DNA from: Acidovorax sp. Leaf78
GTDB lineage: Bacteria > Pseudomonadota > Gammaproteobacteria > Burkholderiales > Burkholderiaceae_C
NCBI RefSeq assembly: GCF_001422735.1
Contig: NZ_LMLZ01000003.1
Location: 1-64,000 of the forward strand
Length of the DNA: 64,000 nucleotides
Direction: 5' to 3'
Below, one piece after another: positions 53,543-62,126 of the stretch. The notes below the pieces were generated by a model. The model did no database searches and was not told where the DNA came from. It saw nothing but the letters and a program-made list of their open reading frames with translations. Position numbers and translations under genes: made by a program. How positions within the stretch are numbered: the first letter of the stretch is position 1; every line of letters starts with the position of its first letter.

Positions 53543-54916
53543 ATGAAGACGATTTCTGATGGCCTGCACCGCCTTCGCTGGGCCGCTGCGGCGGCGGCAA
53601 TCATGCTGGCGGGTGGCAGCGCAGGGGCGCAGACCCCCACCGTTGCGCCTGCCAAAGCACGCTACGTGCAAGGCTCCTGGGTCAACCTGCGTGACGCCGC
53701 CCAGCCCCAGGCCCGCGTGGTGGCCCAGGTGCCCGCCAACACGGCGCTGGAGCAGCTGACCGAGCGCGACGGCTGGTGCGCCGTGCTGTACCGCGGCGAC
53801 CCGCGCCTGGGCGCTGCGCTGGCGGCGCCGGTGCAAGCCCATGTGTCGTGCCAGCTGCTGGTCGACCAGCCCCTCACACTGTCCCAGGCGGGCAAAGACG
53901 CTGCCCGCGCCTTCTGGGTGGCACCGTCGCCCAACCGCCTGCGGGCCTACGGCAACGCCCTGCCACGCCCCGCATCGCTGCAGATCGCGGCGCTGGCCAA
54001 AACCCATGCGCTGGACGCACCGGTGGTGTACCCCCAGCGCCCCGAATGGGACGCGGCCAAAAAGTTGATGCGCACCGGCGTGCTGCTGCGGCCCGAGCAG
54101 GAAATCGACCGGGGCGCGCCCGTCAACCCGCTCGCCGATGTCAAGCTCGCCACCCGCGCGGTGGACAACCTGCCGGCCGTAGCGCCCCTGGCCACACGGC
54201 CGGTACTGCCCGCCATCGCCCCGTCGTACTTTCGCCGCCACGACGGCGTGGCCTTGCTGCACGAGACCGATGCCGACGGCCTGGCCGCCGTGGCCGGCAC
54301 CCGCATCAGCGTCATTCCCACCGGCACACCCGTGGGCCGTTTTGCCCGCCACAGCGGGCCCGAGATCGAGTACGTCACGGGCTTCTGGGACGTGGGCACC
54401 GCAGACCAGGCATTCGCCCCGCCACTCACCGTGTACGCCATCGCCCAGCAGGGCCTGGTGGGCGCGCACGCCGTGCGCAAGCGCATGTGGGACATCAGCA
54501 ACGACGCCCACTACTGCGGCGGCCACTACCCCGGCCGCGCGTTCAACGACCCCGGCGAAGAAGCCCAGCCCGTGCGCGGCTACGCCAAACTGTCCGACAC
54601 CGCCGACGTGCTGGCCCGCCTGGTCTTGCCTGGCAAGCTGCCGCCTGAGGCTGTAAAGGTGCGCTCCACGCGCTACGCCACGAGCTGGACGATGCCCGCC
54701 GACCCGCCCATCCGCGACAAGCCCCAGCGCAAGAACACCGCCGTGACAGTGCACGAGATCGACCTGGACCGCGACGGCGTGGCGGACATCCTGCGCATCG
54801 ACATACCCGCGCCGGGCAGCATGAGCTATGAGCCGGTCTTTGAATGGCGGTGGTACCTGAACATCAACGGGCAGTGGTTCAGGGCGGGGTATTGGGTGGA
54901 TCAGGAGTGCACGTGA
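53543..54916 (+). CDS. Secreted protein with N-terminal SH3-like domain, function unknown
   Basis: 457 residues with a signal peptide (RWAAAAAAIMLAGGSAGAQT). Residues about 40-100 (YVQGSWVNLRDAAQPQARVVAQVPANTALEQLTERDGWCAVL in pieces) are a bacterial SH3-type domain with the WVNLRxxP pattern, likely binding peptidoglycan. The rest has no family I recognise; YFRRHDGVALLHE, AHYCGGHYPGRAFNDPGEEAQPVRGYAKL and a C-terminal DLDRDGVADILRIDIPAPG, an EF-hand-like Asp loop that may bind calcium. Alone on its strand. Confidence 0.72.
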   Translation: MKTISDGLHRLRWAAAAAAIMLAGGSAGAQTPTVAPAKARYVQGSWVNLRDAAQPQARVVAQVPANTALEQLTERDGWCAVLYRGDPRLGAALAAPVQAHVSCQLLVDQPLTLSQAGKDAARAFWVAPSPNRLRAYGNALPRPASLQIAALAKTHALDAPVVYPQRPEWDAAKKLMRTGVLLRPEQEIDRGAPVNPLADVKLATRAVDNLPAVAPLATRPVLPAIAPSYFRRHDGVALLHETDADGLAAVAGTRISVIPTGTPVGRFARHSGPEIEYVTGFWDVGTADQAFAPPLTVYAIAQQGLVGAHAVRKRMWDISNDAHYCGGHYPGRAFNDPGEEAQPVRGYAKLSDTADVLARLVLPGKLPPEAVKVRSTRYATSWTMPADPPIRDKPQRKNTAVTVHEIDLDRDGVADILRIDIPAPGSMSYEPVFEWRWYLNINGQWFRAGYWVDQECT

Positions 54917-54967
54917 GGTTGCGTTTGGAAACCGGGTCGCTCAACCCGCCAGCGGCACCCTGGGCCA

Positions 54968-55261
54968 CTACTGCTCGGCAACCGGCGATGTAGCGGTGGC
55001 TGTTGCAGCGGAAAACTGTTGAACGAAGTTTTCCCCGAACATCTTGTCTACTTTGGCAATTGCTTCGATGGCCAGCGCAGTGTCAAAAGACTTTCCAGCG
55101 AGAACCGCCAGAGCTTGGTTGTGCAGTGCGTAGGCTAGGTGTGCCGCCGCCCGAACCGATGGGTCACCGTCGGCAGTGGGCCCGAGTTGCCCAGCCAGCA
55201 ACATCCTGAGCTCGAACACGGCAAATGCAAGGATCTTGTGGTGGTCTGGAGAAGGGTTCAT
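54968..55261 (-). CDS. Hypothetical 97-aa protein
   Basis: 97 residues: MNPSPDHHKILAFAVFELRM then GQLGPTADGDPSVRAAAHLAYALHNQALAVLAGK, helical throughout. No known family. It overlaps the upstream gene by ATGA (55258-55261), so the two are translationally coupled and probably function together. Confidence 0.65.
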   Translation of the reverse strand: MNPSPDHHKILAFAVFELRMLLAGQLGPTADGDPSVRAAAHLAYALHNQALAVLAGKSFDTALAIEAIAKVDKMFGENFVQQFSAATATATSPVAEQ

Positions 55262-55923
55262 GACGTCTGCTTTCTGCGTGAAGGTAACGGACGAATTCCT
55301 GGCTGCCGCAACAACGCCGCCAGCACCAGCGCCTCCGCCACCACCTCCATTGCCTCTTCCAAAGTAGCCAACAACTCCGGCAGCCACGCCCCGTGCGGCT
55401 GCACATTCGGCCACTGGTCCACCCCAATCGCCAAAAGCCCGACCGCAAAACCGGCCCACAGCCAGCCACGGGTACTGCGGTGCGACAACGCCCCGTGCAG
55501 CCACGCCAGCGTGGCTACGCCCACCACGGCCACCGCGAGCATCGGCGCCTCGCGCACCACACCCCACCGGCACGCATCCAGCCACTCGTGGCAGCGAAAC
55601 TTCCAAAGCTCGTGCAGCATGAATTGTTCGTCCAGCGCCAGCGCGCCGAAGGCCAGCGTGAGACACACACCCAGCCGCCACGGCAGGCAGCGCTCGGCGG
55701 TCAGTCGCATCGCGGTGATGCACAGCGTGAGCAGCAGTGCGCTCGACAGCCACGATGCGGGTGAGGTGTCGGAGCGGAAGGCGCGCTCCCAGCCGGGCGC
55801 AAAGAGCCAGGCGCTGAGCAGCAGGAAGGCCAGCACCGCGCCCAGCAGCGCAGGCGCAACCCACGGGTGGGGCGCTGGGCTGAAGGCCTGGGAAGTGTGC
55901 GGTGCGATGGGGCGCGGGGACAT
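55258..55923 (-). CDS. Membrane protein of unknown function
   Basis: 221 residues with about six hydrophobic segments, from WVAPALLGAVLAFLLLSAWLF to AEALVLAALLRQPG. A conserved-looking stretch LALDEQFMLHELWKFRCHEWL contains acidic and His residues, an arrangement that could coordinate a metal; inference only. Basic C-terminus. Family unknown. ATGA overlap with the 97-aa gene downstream. Confidence 0.65.
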   Translation of the reverse strand: MSPRPIAPHTSQAFSPAPHPWVAPALLGAVLAFLLLSAWLFAPGWERAFRSDTSPASWLSSALLLTLCITAMRLTAERCLPWRLGVCLTLAFGALALDEQFMLHELWKFRCHEWLDACRWGVVREAPMLAVAVVGVATLAWLHGALSHRSTRGWLWAGFAVGLLAIGVDQWPNVQPHGAWLPELLATLEEAMEVVAEALVLAALLRQPGIRPLPSRRKQTS

Positions 55924-56009
55924 GGCGGTTGGATGCTGAGGGCTGCCACCAACAATGTGTTGGGCAGAGCAGGCACAGCGGATTCTGAAGCAAAAATGTG
56001 CTGTACCGC

Positions 56010-56050
56010 GCTCTGGTTGAGCGCTAGGCGCTATACATTCAATAGCTGAA
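56010..56050 (-). repeat. Family A-like repeat
   Basis: On the minus strand attcagctattgaatgtata, then gcgcctagcgctc, matching the family A order GCTATTGAA..ATAGC..TAGCGCT. It lies between divergent genes. Confidence 0.5.
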
Positions 56051-56181
56051 TGCCTTGGAAGAGTGGACGCCGGCTGATCGGATGCGGTGGTGGCAGGTTG
56101 CGCGGCAGCCGTGGGTCACCGCCCACCCTGGTCATGCGATTGGAATCACTACAAAATCCACCATCCCCCCGCCCCCTTGCC

Positions 56182-57291
56182 ATGGCCCTCCCCATCGACC
56201 CCTCCCGCAGCGCGCTCCCGCCCGTGGCCCAGTTCCTGGCCGAGGCGGCGCTGCAGCGGCAGACATCGCTGCTGGGGCTGGACAAGGCGCCGGCGGTGCA
56301 TGCTCCGGCCGGCGCTGACCCGGCCGCGCCGCCTCCCACTGCGGGCTCGCCCCCGTCGCCCACCAGCCCACTGCCCCTGCCAGCCGACAAGGCCAGCATC
56401 TCGGCGCAGGCGCGCGAGCAGCTGGGGGCGGGCTTCGACCCCCGGCGCCCTGGGGCCGATGCTGCGCAGGGCGGTACCAGAACCGGTGGCGTACCGCTGC
56501 GCATGCCTGTGCCTCCACCATTGCCCACAGGGGCGCCCGCGGTGGCAGCGCCTAGTGCTGGGGCGGCGTCGGCCACTTCCAGCGCTGCCTGGCCGGCCAC
56601 CGGCCTCGGTGCGCCGCTGATGCGCATGGTCAGCGCACTGGTGCAGCAGGTCACGGCCGGCAGTGGTGCGCCGCAGCGTGTGGTGTCCGCACAGCCCTGG
56701 CCGGTGGGTCTGGCGCAGGCGCTGGAGAACGGTTCCATCGACCCGGAGCAGCCTCCGCTGCAGACGTGGCTGGTGCGCCAGGGCTCGGCCCAGACGCCCG
56801 AGGGGCCGCGCGGCTTTGCGCTCACGCTGCGCGTGCCGGTGCCCTGGCTGGCCGCGCAGGCAGCCCCCTCCGCAGCCACCGCGGCCGCCGCTCTGCCCGC
56901 GGGCGCCCTGCAGGTGCCGTTTGCGGGCGGGGGCCAGGCGCTGCAGTCGGGAGTGATTGCACTGGTGCTGCAGGGCGCCGACGCTGCTACGCCCCGCACC
57001 AGCGCGCTGCTGGTGCTGGACTTTCAGCCCCAGCTGGCCGCCACGGTGTATGGCCGCGACATGCTGGCGCAGCAACAGGCCGGTCGCCTGGACCCATGGA
57101 CGCAGATGGCCGTGCTGCAGGCCAGCGGCCAGGTGCCGCGGGAGGAAGACCGGGCGCGCAATGGTGCGTCGGGTTTGTGCGAGACGGCGGGCTGCCCCTA
57201 TGCAGCCCGGTCCGAATGCTTGCAGCCGTTTTGCCTGGCGATGCGGGGCGTGGTGCCGGCCGAGCCGGTGGGGCCGGCACCCACGGCGTAG
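56182..57291 (+). CDS. Pro/Ala-rich protein with C-terminal cysteine cluster
   Basis: 369 residues. Residues 30-140 are Pro/Ala/Gly-rich and low complexity; the middle part (about 150-290) is more ordered, with WPVGLAQALENGSIDPEQPPLQTWLVRQGS and VIALVLQGADAATPRTSALLVLDF. The layout is reminiscent of flagellar hook-length proteins, but I see no FliK C-terminal motif and no flagellar genes nearby. Near the C-terminus LCETAGCPYAARSEC and LQPFC give C-x4-C-x7-C-x4-C, a possible metal site. No signal peptide. Confidence 0.68.
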   Translation: MALPIDPSRSALPPVAQFLAEAALQRQTSLLGLDKAPAVHAPAGADPAAPPPTAGSPPSPTSPLPLPADKASISAQAREQLGAGFDPRRPGADAAQGGTRTGGVPLRMPVPPPLPTGAPAVAAPSAGAASATSSAAWPATGLGAPLMRMVSALVQQVTAGSGAPQRVVSAQPWPVGLAQALENGSIDPEQPPLQTWLVRQGSAQTPEGPRGFALTLRVPVPWLAAQAAPSAATAAAALPAGALQVPFAGGGQALQSGVIALVLQGADAATPRTSALLVLDFQPQLAATVYGRDMLAQQQAGRLDPWTQMAVLQASGQVPREEDRARNGASGLCETAGCPYAARSECLQPFCLAMRGVVPAEPVGPAPTA

Positions 57292-57417
57292 GGCGTCTGT
57301 GGGCTAGCCGCACGGGGCCGGTGCGGCTGGTGTGTCGACCGGCTGCGGGGCAAAGTTGCGTATGACTGCGGCGGCAACGGCTGCAAGCCTGCGGAATCGC
57401 ATTGGCAGCGCTGCCTC

Positions 57418-57450
57418 TCAGCAGCTCCTCAGCAGCTCCTCAGCAGCCCC
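57418..57450. repeat. 11-bp tandem repeat, three units
   Basis: tcagcagctcc repeated, the third unit tcagcagcccc with one change, between the Cys-cluster gene and the EAL gene. Confidence 0.75.
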
Positions 57451-57557
57451 TTAGCCGCCTCGGTTGTCTCAGCTGTCCTACGGCCGCGGGTCTCCAAAGA
57501 GCGCACCCTTCTGGTGGATGGCTGCATAATTTTGCAGATCGAACGGACCTTTGAGCA

Positions 57558-58385
57558 ATGCACGCAATTCCTCCCGCCCACGTCGTCAATGCTGCGTTTC
57601 CCGTCGATTTCGTTCCGCTGGCGGGCACGCCGCAGGACTGCGAAGCGTGCGGCAAGGGCGAGGGGCTGGGGTTTCAGTTCGACTTCGCGTACCAGCCCAT
57701 CGTGGACGTGGAGCGGCGCGAGGTCTATGCCCACGAGGCCCTGGTGCGCGGCCCGGGCGGCGAGGGCGCGATGACGGTGCTGTCGCAGGTGAACGACCGC
57801 AACCGCTACCGGTTCGACCAGGCCTGCCGGGTCAAGGCGATCAAGGGCGCTGCCCGGCTGGGAATCGCGCAGCCGGTGTCCATCAATTTTCTGCCCAACG
57901 CCATCTACCGGCCCGAGGTCTGCATCCGCACCACGCTGGAGGCAGCGCGGGCGCACGGCTTTCCGCTCGAGCAGATCATCTTCGAGGTGACCGAGGGAGA
58001 GCGTGTCGAAGACGGCCCGTGGTTTGCGAGCATCCTGCGCGAGTACAAGCGCTGCGGATTTCGCACCGCCATCGACGACTTCGGTGCCGGCTATGCGGGC
58101 ATGAAGCTGCTGTCGGATTTTCAGCCCGACATCATCAAGATCGACATGGACCTGATCCGCAACGTCGACACCAACCGCGCGCGCCAAGCCATCGTGCGCA
58201 GCCTGGTGCGCCTGTGCGAAGAGATGCACATCCAGGTGATTGCGGAAGGCATCGAAACCCCTGGTGAGCGCGACTTCCTGGCCGACACCGGCATCCGCCT
58301 GATGCAGGGCTACCTGTTCGCCAGGCCGGCCTATCGCGCGGTGGCTGCGCTGAACGCGTCAGCGTTCGACAGGCCGCGCCAGTAA
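57558..58385 (+). CDS. EAL-domain c-di-GMP phosphodiesterase
   Basis: 275 residues. The EAL signature is E60-A61-L62 in YAHEALVRG. Other catalytic motifs are intact: SINFLPNA, FEVTEGE, AIDDFGAGYAG, IIKIDMDLIR, QVIAEGIET and MQGYLFARP, so activity is likely. It hydrolyses cyclic di-GMP, lowering biofilm and raising motility signals. The N-terminal 40 residues carry DCEACGKGEG with C28 and C31, a CxxC pair that could sense redox or bind metal. No separate sensor domain or transmembrane segment. Confidence 0.92.
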   Translation: MHAIPPAHVVNAAFPVDFVPLAGTPQDCEACGKGEGLGFQFDFAYQPIVDVERREVYAHEALVRGPGGEGAMTVLSQVNDRNRYRFDQACRVKAIKGAARLGIAQPVSINFLPNAIYRPEVCIRTTLEAARAHGFPLEQIIFEVTEGERVEDGPWFASILREYKRCGFRTAIDDFGAGYAGMKLLSDFQPDIIKIDMDLIRNVDTNRARQAIVRSLVRLCEEMHIQVIAEGIETPGERDFLADTGIRLMQGYLFARPAYRAVAALNASAFDRPRQ

Positions 58386-58488
58386 TTCAGGCGCTGACCC
58401 CGGGTGCCGCTGCCGCACTGCAGACCGGGCGTTGCGCGGTCTGCAGTGGGGGCGACGCAATGGCGCAGAAGCTCAGTGGTCCAGTGGC

Positions 58489-59886
58489 TCAGGACGTGCC
58501 CATGCGCGACAGGATGCCTGCATGCCGCGCGCGGGTGATCGGGTAGGCCACCAGCAGCGGAATCGCCAGCACCAGGCACACCGCCGGCAGCACGCCGGTC
58601 ATCAGGGTGATGCCCTGCAGCGCACTGGCCGACTGCGCCACGTTGGGCACGTAGCCCGTCACGTCCAGCATGCCCGCCACCATCACCGTGGCCAGCGTGC
58701 GCGCCAGCTTGTCCATCAGGCCGTACAGCCCGTAGTACATGCCCGTCTGGCGTTCGCCGGCCTGCATGTGGCCGTGGTCGATGGTGTCGGGCACCATGGC
58801 AAAGGGCACGATCCAGTGCGCACCCATGCCGATGCCGATGACGACCAGGATCCCGGTGACCATGCGCTGGTCGCCCGGCCCCACCCAGTAGAGCGCCACC
58901 AAGCCGCCAGCGCACAGCACCAGGCCCAGCACGTACGCCCAGTTCTTCTCCCAGCGGTCGACCACGTACTTCCACCCGAACAGCGACAGGCCCACCACGC
59001 CGAGCAGCGTGCCCATGTAGCGCGGCAGGTCGCCCTTGTCGCCCTGCAGCTGGTAGATCACGAAGTATGCGAGCGAGGCCTGCACCAGCGTGAGGCCCAG
59101 GCGCACCAGGGTCGCGGCGCTCATCAGCAGCAGGAAGGGGCGGTTGCGCAGCGTGGTGCGCAGGGTCTCGCGCACGCTGTCCCACATGGGCCGCGCGTCG
59201 GCGGGGGCGTCGGTCTGCGCGGTGGGTGCGGCGCTGCCCTGGGGCTCGCGCACGCGCCAGGCCACCACGGCCACGGCCACACCGGCGATCAGGCCGAAGC
59301 ATGAGCCCGCCAGCGCATAGCCCGTGCGCGCGTCGGGTGCGGCCCGCACCAGGATCGGCATGAACACGCTGCCCGCAAAAAAGCCGATCAGCGCGCCCAT
59401 CGATGCATAGGCCGTGAGGCTGGTGCGCTCGTCGTAGTCGGTGGTCATGTTCGCGGCCATGGCCTGGTAGGGCAACTGCACCAGCGTCATGAGCGTGTCG
59501 AACACCGTGTACGTGATGGCGATCCACAGGAACGCAGCCACGGGCGACAGCCCTGGCGGCACCATCCACACCGCAGCCGCGGCAATGCCCAGCGGGATTG
59601 CGCCATAGATGAGGTAGACGCGGTGGCGGCCCCAGCGCGAGCGCGTGCGGTCGGTCACCCAGCCGAACAGCGGGTCGTTGACGGTGTCCCACACCTTGCC
59701 CACCAGCAGCGCCGCGCCGGCCACGGCGGGCGCGACCAGGGCCACGTCGGTGTAGAAGATCATGAGCATGAAATTCATCGCCGCGATCAGCATCTGCAGG
59801 CCGACGTTGCCGACCGCGTAGCTGAGCTTGGTGCCCAGGGTCAGGGGCGATGGCGTGGCGGTACCCGGTACGTTGCTGGGGTGCAT
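58489..59886 (-). CDS. GPH-family MFS transporter (glycoside-pentoside-hexuronide:cation symporter)
   Basis: 465 residues, twelve transmembrane segments. GPH features are KLSYAVGNVGLQMLIAAMNF at the start and ALLVGKVWDTVNDPLFGWVTDRTRSRWGRHR, the conserved loop. It imports a sugar or other solute with a cation. The start codon overlaps the stop of the acyl-CoA ligase (TGATG), so they form a coupled operon, suggesting that the carried solute may be a carboxylate or steroid-like molecule activated by the ligase; inference. Confidence 0.85.
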   Translation of the reverse strand: MHPSNVPGTATPSPLTLGTKLSYAVGNVGLQMLIAAMNFMLMIFYTDVALVAPAVAGAALLVGKVWDTVNDPLFGWVTDRTRSRWGRHRVYLIYGAIPLGIAAAAVWMVPPGLSPVAAFLWIAITYTVFDTLMTLVQLPYQAMAANMTTDYDERTSLTAYASMGALIGFFAGSVFMPILVRAAPDARTGYALAGSCFGLIAGVAVAVVAWRVREPQGSAAPTAQTDAPADARPMWDSVRETLRTTLRNRPFLLLMSAATLVRLGLTLVQASLAYFVIYQLQGDKGDLPRYMGTLLGVVGLSLFGWKYVVDRWEKNWAYVLGLVLCAGGLVALYWVGPGDQRMVTGILVVIGIGMGAHWIVPFAMVPDTIDHGHMQAGERQTGMYYGLYGLMDKLARTLATVMVAGMLDVTGYVPNVAQSASALQGITLMTGVLPAVCLVLAIPLLVAYPITRARHAGILSRMGTS

Positions 59887-61547
59887 CACGGTGCCACCGC
59901 CGGGATGGACGCGGGCACTGCGGCGGACGTGGTTGCAGGGGCGGCTGCGGCGCGCGGCGGTGCGGCTTCGAGCATCAGCCGCACTTCGCGGCGCAGCATC
60001 TTGTTCAGGAAGCTGCGCGGAATCTCCTCGACGATGCGCACATCGTCAGGCTGCAGATGCGCGGGCAGCTGCTGCACCAGGTACTGCGCGATCTCGCCTT
60101 CCAGCGTGCGCCAGTCGTGCTCCTTGCGCCAGCTCTGGCGCAGGCTCAGCACCAGCACGGCCTGCGCACCATGCTGCACCAGGCAGGCCTCCTTGACCGA
60201 GGGGTGGGTGTGCGCCACCTCTTCCACTTCGCGCGGGTTGAGCAATTGGCCGTTGCGCGAGACACGGTCCGCGCTGCGTCCCAGCACGTGCAGGTAACCC
60301 GCCTTGTCGAAATACCCCAGGTCGCCCATCACCACCCAGCCGTCTCGCAGGGTCTCGCTGGTCTTCTCGGGGTCGAGCCAGTAGCCGTCGAAGCGCACGG
60401 GTGTCAGCACGGTGATCAGGCCCATCTCGCCCTGCGGCAGCGGCTTGAAGTCGTCGCTGCGGATGACCACCTGCACGCCCGGCATGACGCGGCCCACGGT
60501 GGAGAGCACCTCCAGCCCCAGCGGGTTGCCCTGGGCATCCACGTGTTCGTGCGGCAGCAGCCAGGTGATGGGCGGCAGCGCCTCCAGGCAACCGTAGCCC
60601 TGCTGGAAGATCGGCCCGAAGCGGCGGATGGCCTCGGCGATCTTGGGGGCGGGCGTCATCTCGGAGCCGTATGGCACATGGGTCAGCGACGACAGGTCGT
60701 ACTGGTCCAGCGTAGGCTCGTCAAGCAGGTCAATGATGGCCGAGGGCGAGAGGAACGCGCGCGATACGCGGTGCTTCTGGATCAGTCCGGCCAGCGTGGT
60801 GGCGCTGAAGTCCTCGGGCATCACCAGCGCTGCGCCCGACAGCAGCGTGGGCAGCACCAGGCCCGAGCCCGGCCCCGTGAGCGGCAGGCCCAGCATGTTC
60901 ACATCCGGCCCCCCCACGGGCGGCGTGAAGTTGATCGAGCGCGAAATGAAGCGCACGCTGTCCAGGTACTTGCGGTTGCTGTAGCCGATGGACTTGGGCA
61001 GCCCGGTGGTGCCCGACGTCATGTGCAGCGCAAAGATGTCGTCCTCGTGCACCTCGGCCGTGCCACGCGCGGGCGTGGTCTGGGCCAGGGCCTTTTCGTA
61101 CTCTTCACCGATGGCCAGCGTGCGCAGGCCCGGCAGCTTCTCGCGCACGGCCTGCAGGATGGGGGCGCTCAGCAGCGGGTCATGGATGAACACCGTGGGC
61201 TTGACGCGGCCCATGGTGGTCAGCGCCGCATCGGCCGGCAGGTGCTTGTGAAAGCTGGCAAAGATGGTGCCGTTCTCGAACGTGGCCAGCCGCACCTCGT
61301 ACTGCTCGCCGGTCTCGGGCAGCAGGGTGAACACCACGTCGCCTTTTTTCACGCCCTGCGCCTGCATCCAGGCCTGCAGCCGGTGCACGCGGTCCTGCAG
61401 CTGTGCATAGGTCAGCGTGCCGCGCCGGTCGATGAGCGCAGGCTTGTCCGGGTTCCGAAGGTAGGCCAGGCGGGCCACGGCGCGCGCGGTGCGCAGGCGG
61501 TTGAGCATGAAGCGCGCTACAAAGCTGCGCAATGAAGGTAAGGCCAC
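59886..61547 (-). CDS. AMP-dependent acyl-CoA ligase
   Basis: 553 residues. The ANL phosphate loop is HMTSGTTGLPKSIGYSN; further blocks are YGCLEALPP, DGWVVMGDLGYFDKAGYLHVLGRSADRVSRNGQLLNP and the C-terminal Lys in RSFLNKMLRREV. It activates a fatty or aromatic acid with CoA. Start as GTG at 61547 because GGGAG lies six bases before it; the open frame runs to 61580. Its TGA overlaps the ATG of a transporter, so both are one operon. The C-terminus is Ala/Pro-rich. Confidence 0.87.
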   Translation of the reverse strand: MALPSLRSFVARFMLNRLRTARAVARLAYLRNPDKPALIDRRGTLTYAQLQDRVHRLQAWMQAQGVKKGDVVFTLLPETGEQYEVRLATFENGTIFASFHKHLPADAALTTMGRVKPTVFIHDPLLSAPILQAVREKLPGLRTLAIGEEYEKALAQTTPARGTAEVHEDDIFALHMTSGTTGLPKSIGYSNRKYLDSVRFISRSINFTPPVGGPDVNMLGLPLTGPGSGLVLPTLLSGAALVMPEDFSATTLAGLIQKHRVSRAFLSPSAIIDLLDEPTLDQYDLSSLTHVPYGSEMTPAPKIAEAIRRFGPIFQQGYGCLEALPPITWLLPHEHVDAQGNPLGLEVLSTVGRVMPGVQVVIRSDDFKPLPQGEMGLITVLTPVRFDGYWLDPEKTSETLRDGWVVMGDLGYFDKAGYLHVLGRSADRVSRNGQLLNPREVEEVAHTHPSVKEACLVQHGAQAVLVLSLRQSWRKEHDWRTLEGEIAQYLVQQLPAHLQPDDVRIVEEIPRSFLNKMLRREVRLMLEAAPPRAAAAPATTSAAVPASIPAVAP

Positions 61548-62054
61548 CAGAATCTCCCGAAAATCGCATGAACTAAGCAAGGAAGTTTTTCACGGCTTAC
61601 CGTTTCAAGAGATGACCATTTGTATGTGCACGTATCCATTGGTTTCGGATTCGCCTGTGCGGCGCGTTTGCCTTGTTGAACGGTTTGCATCGACCCCCCA
61701 CACCGTCGCCACCGCGCAACAGCAGGGCACTGAGCCCTTGTTCGGGGTCCATCAAAGCCAGCGATAAACGCTGCTTCAAAGCACTCCGCGGTCAGTTCTT
61801 TGGATGCATCGAACCCAGCATCAAAGACCAGCAAAGTTACAAATACGCCACTGCAACCGCACACCGACGACCATCAGTCCGCAGCCGCAGCATCGCCGCG
61901 GTTTGCGGTTCCGCCCGCCAAGTAAAACGCATAAAAAAACCGCCAGCACCGGATCACGGCACTGGCGGTTTTCTCAAGTCCAGCCCCCGAATAAGGGACC
62001 GGGCAATTTCAACTCACACCGCCCCACCACAGGGCGCGCCCCACACCAGGGCCA
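61548..62054. other. Intergenic region with terminator
   Basis: No gene recognised in about 500 bases. It holds the promoter for the acyl-CoA ligase operon and the terminator at 61938-61970. Base composition is lower in GC than in the neighbouring genes. Confidence 0.4.
61938..61970 (-). terminator. Intrinsic terminator
   Basis: AACCGCCAG, loop, CTGGCGGTT with an A-run on the plus side giving T-run on the minus strand, about 157 bases past the gdhA stop. Confidence 0.82.
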
Positions 62055-62126
62055 CCGTGGAACTGGCTTCGCCAGGCCACTGGTGGCGTCCCCCTCGGGG
62101 GGAAGCGGCGCAGCCGCTCAGGGGGG
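62055..62126 (-). repeat. Family B 3'-end repeat, copy 4
   Basis: On the gdhA strand CCCCCCTGAGCGGC, C/G-run pair, then GTGGCCTGGCGAAGCCAGTT and a few bases. It begins immediately after the gdhA stop codon. Confidence 0.8.
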
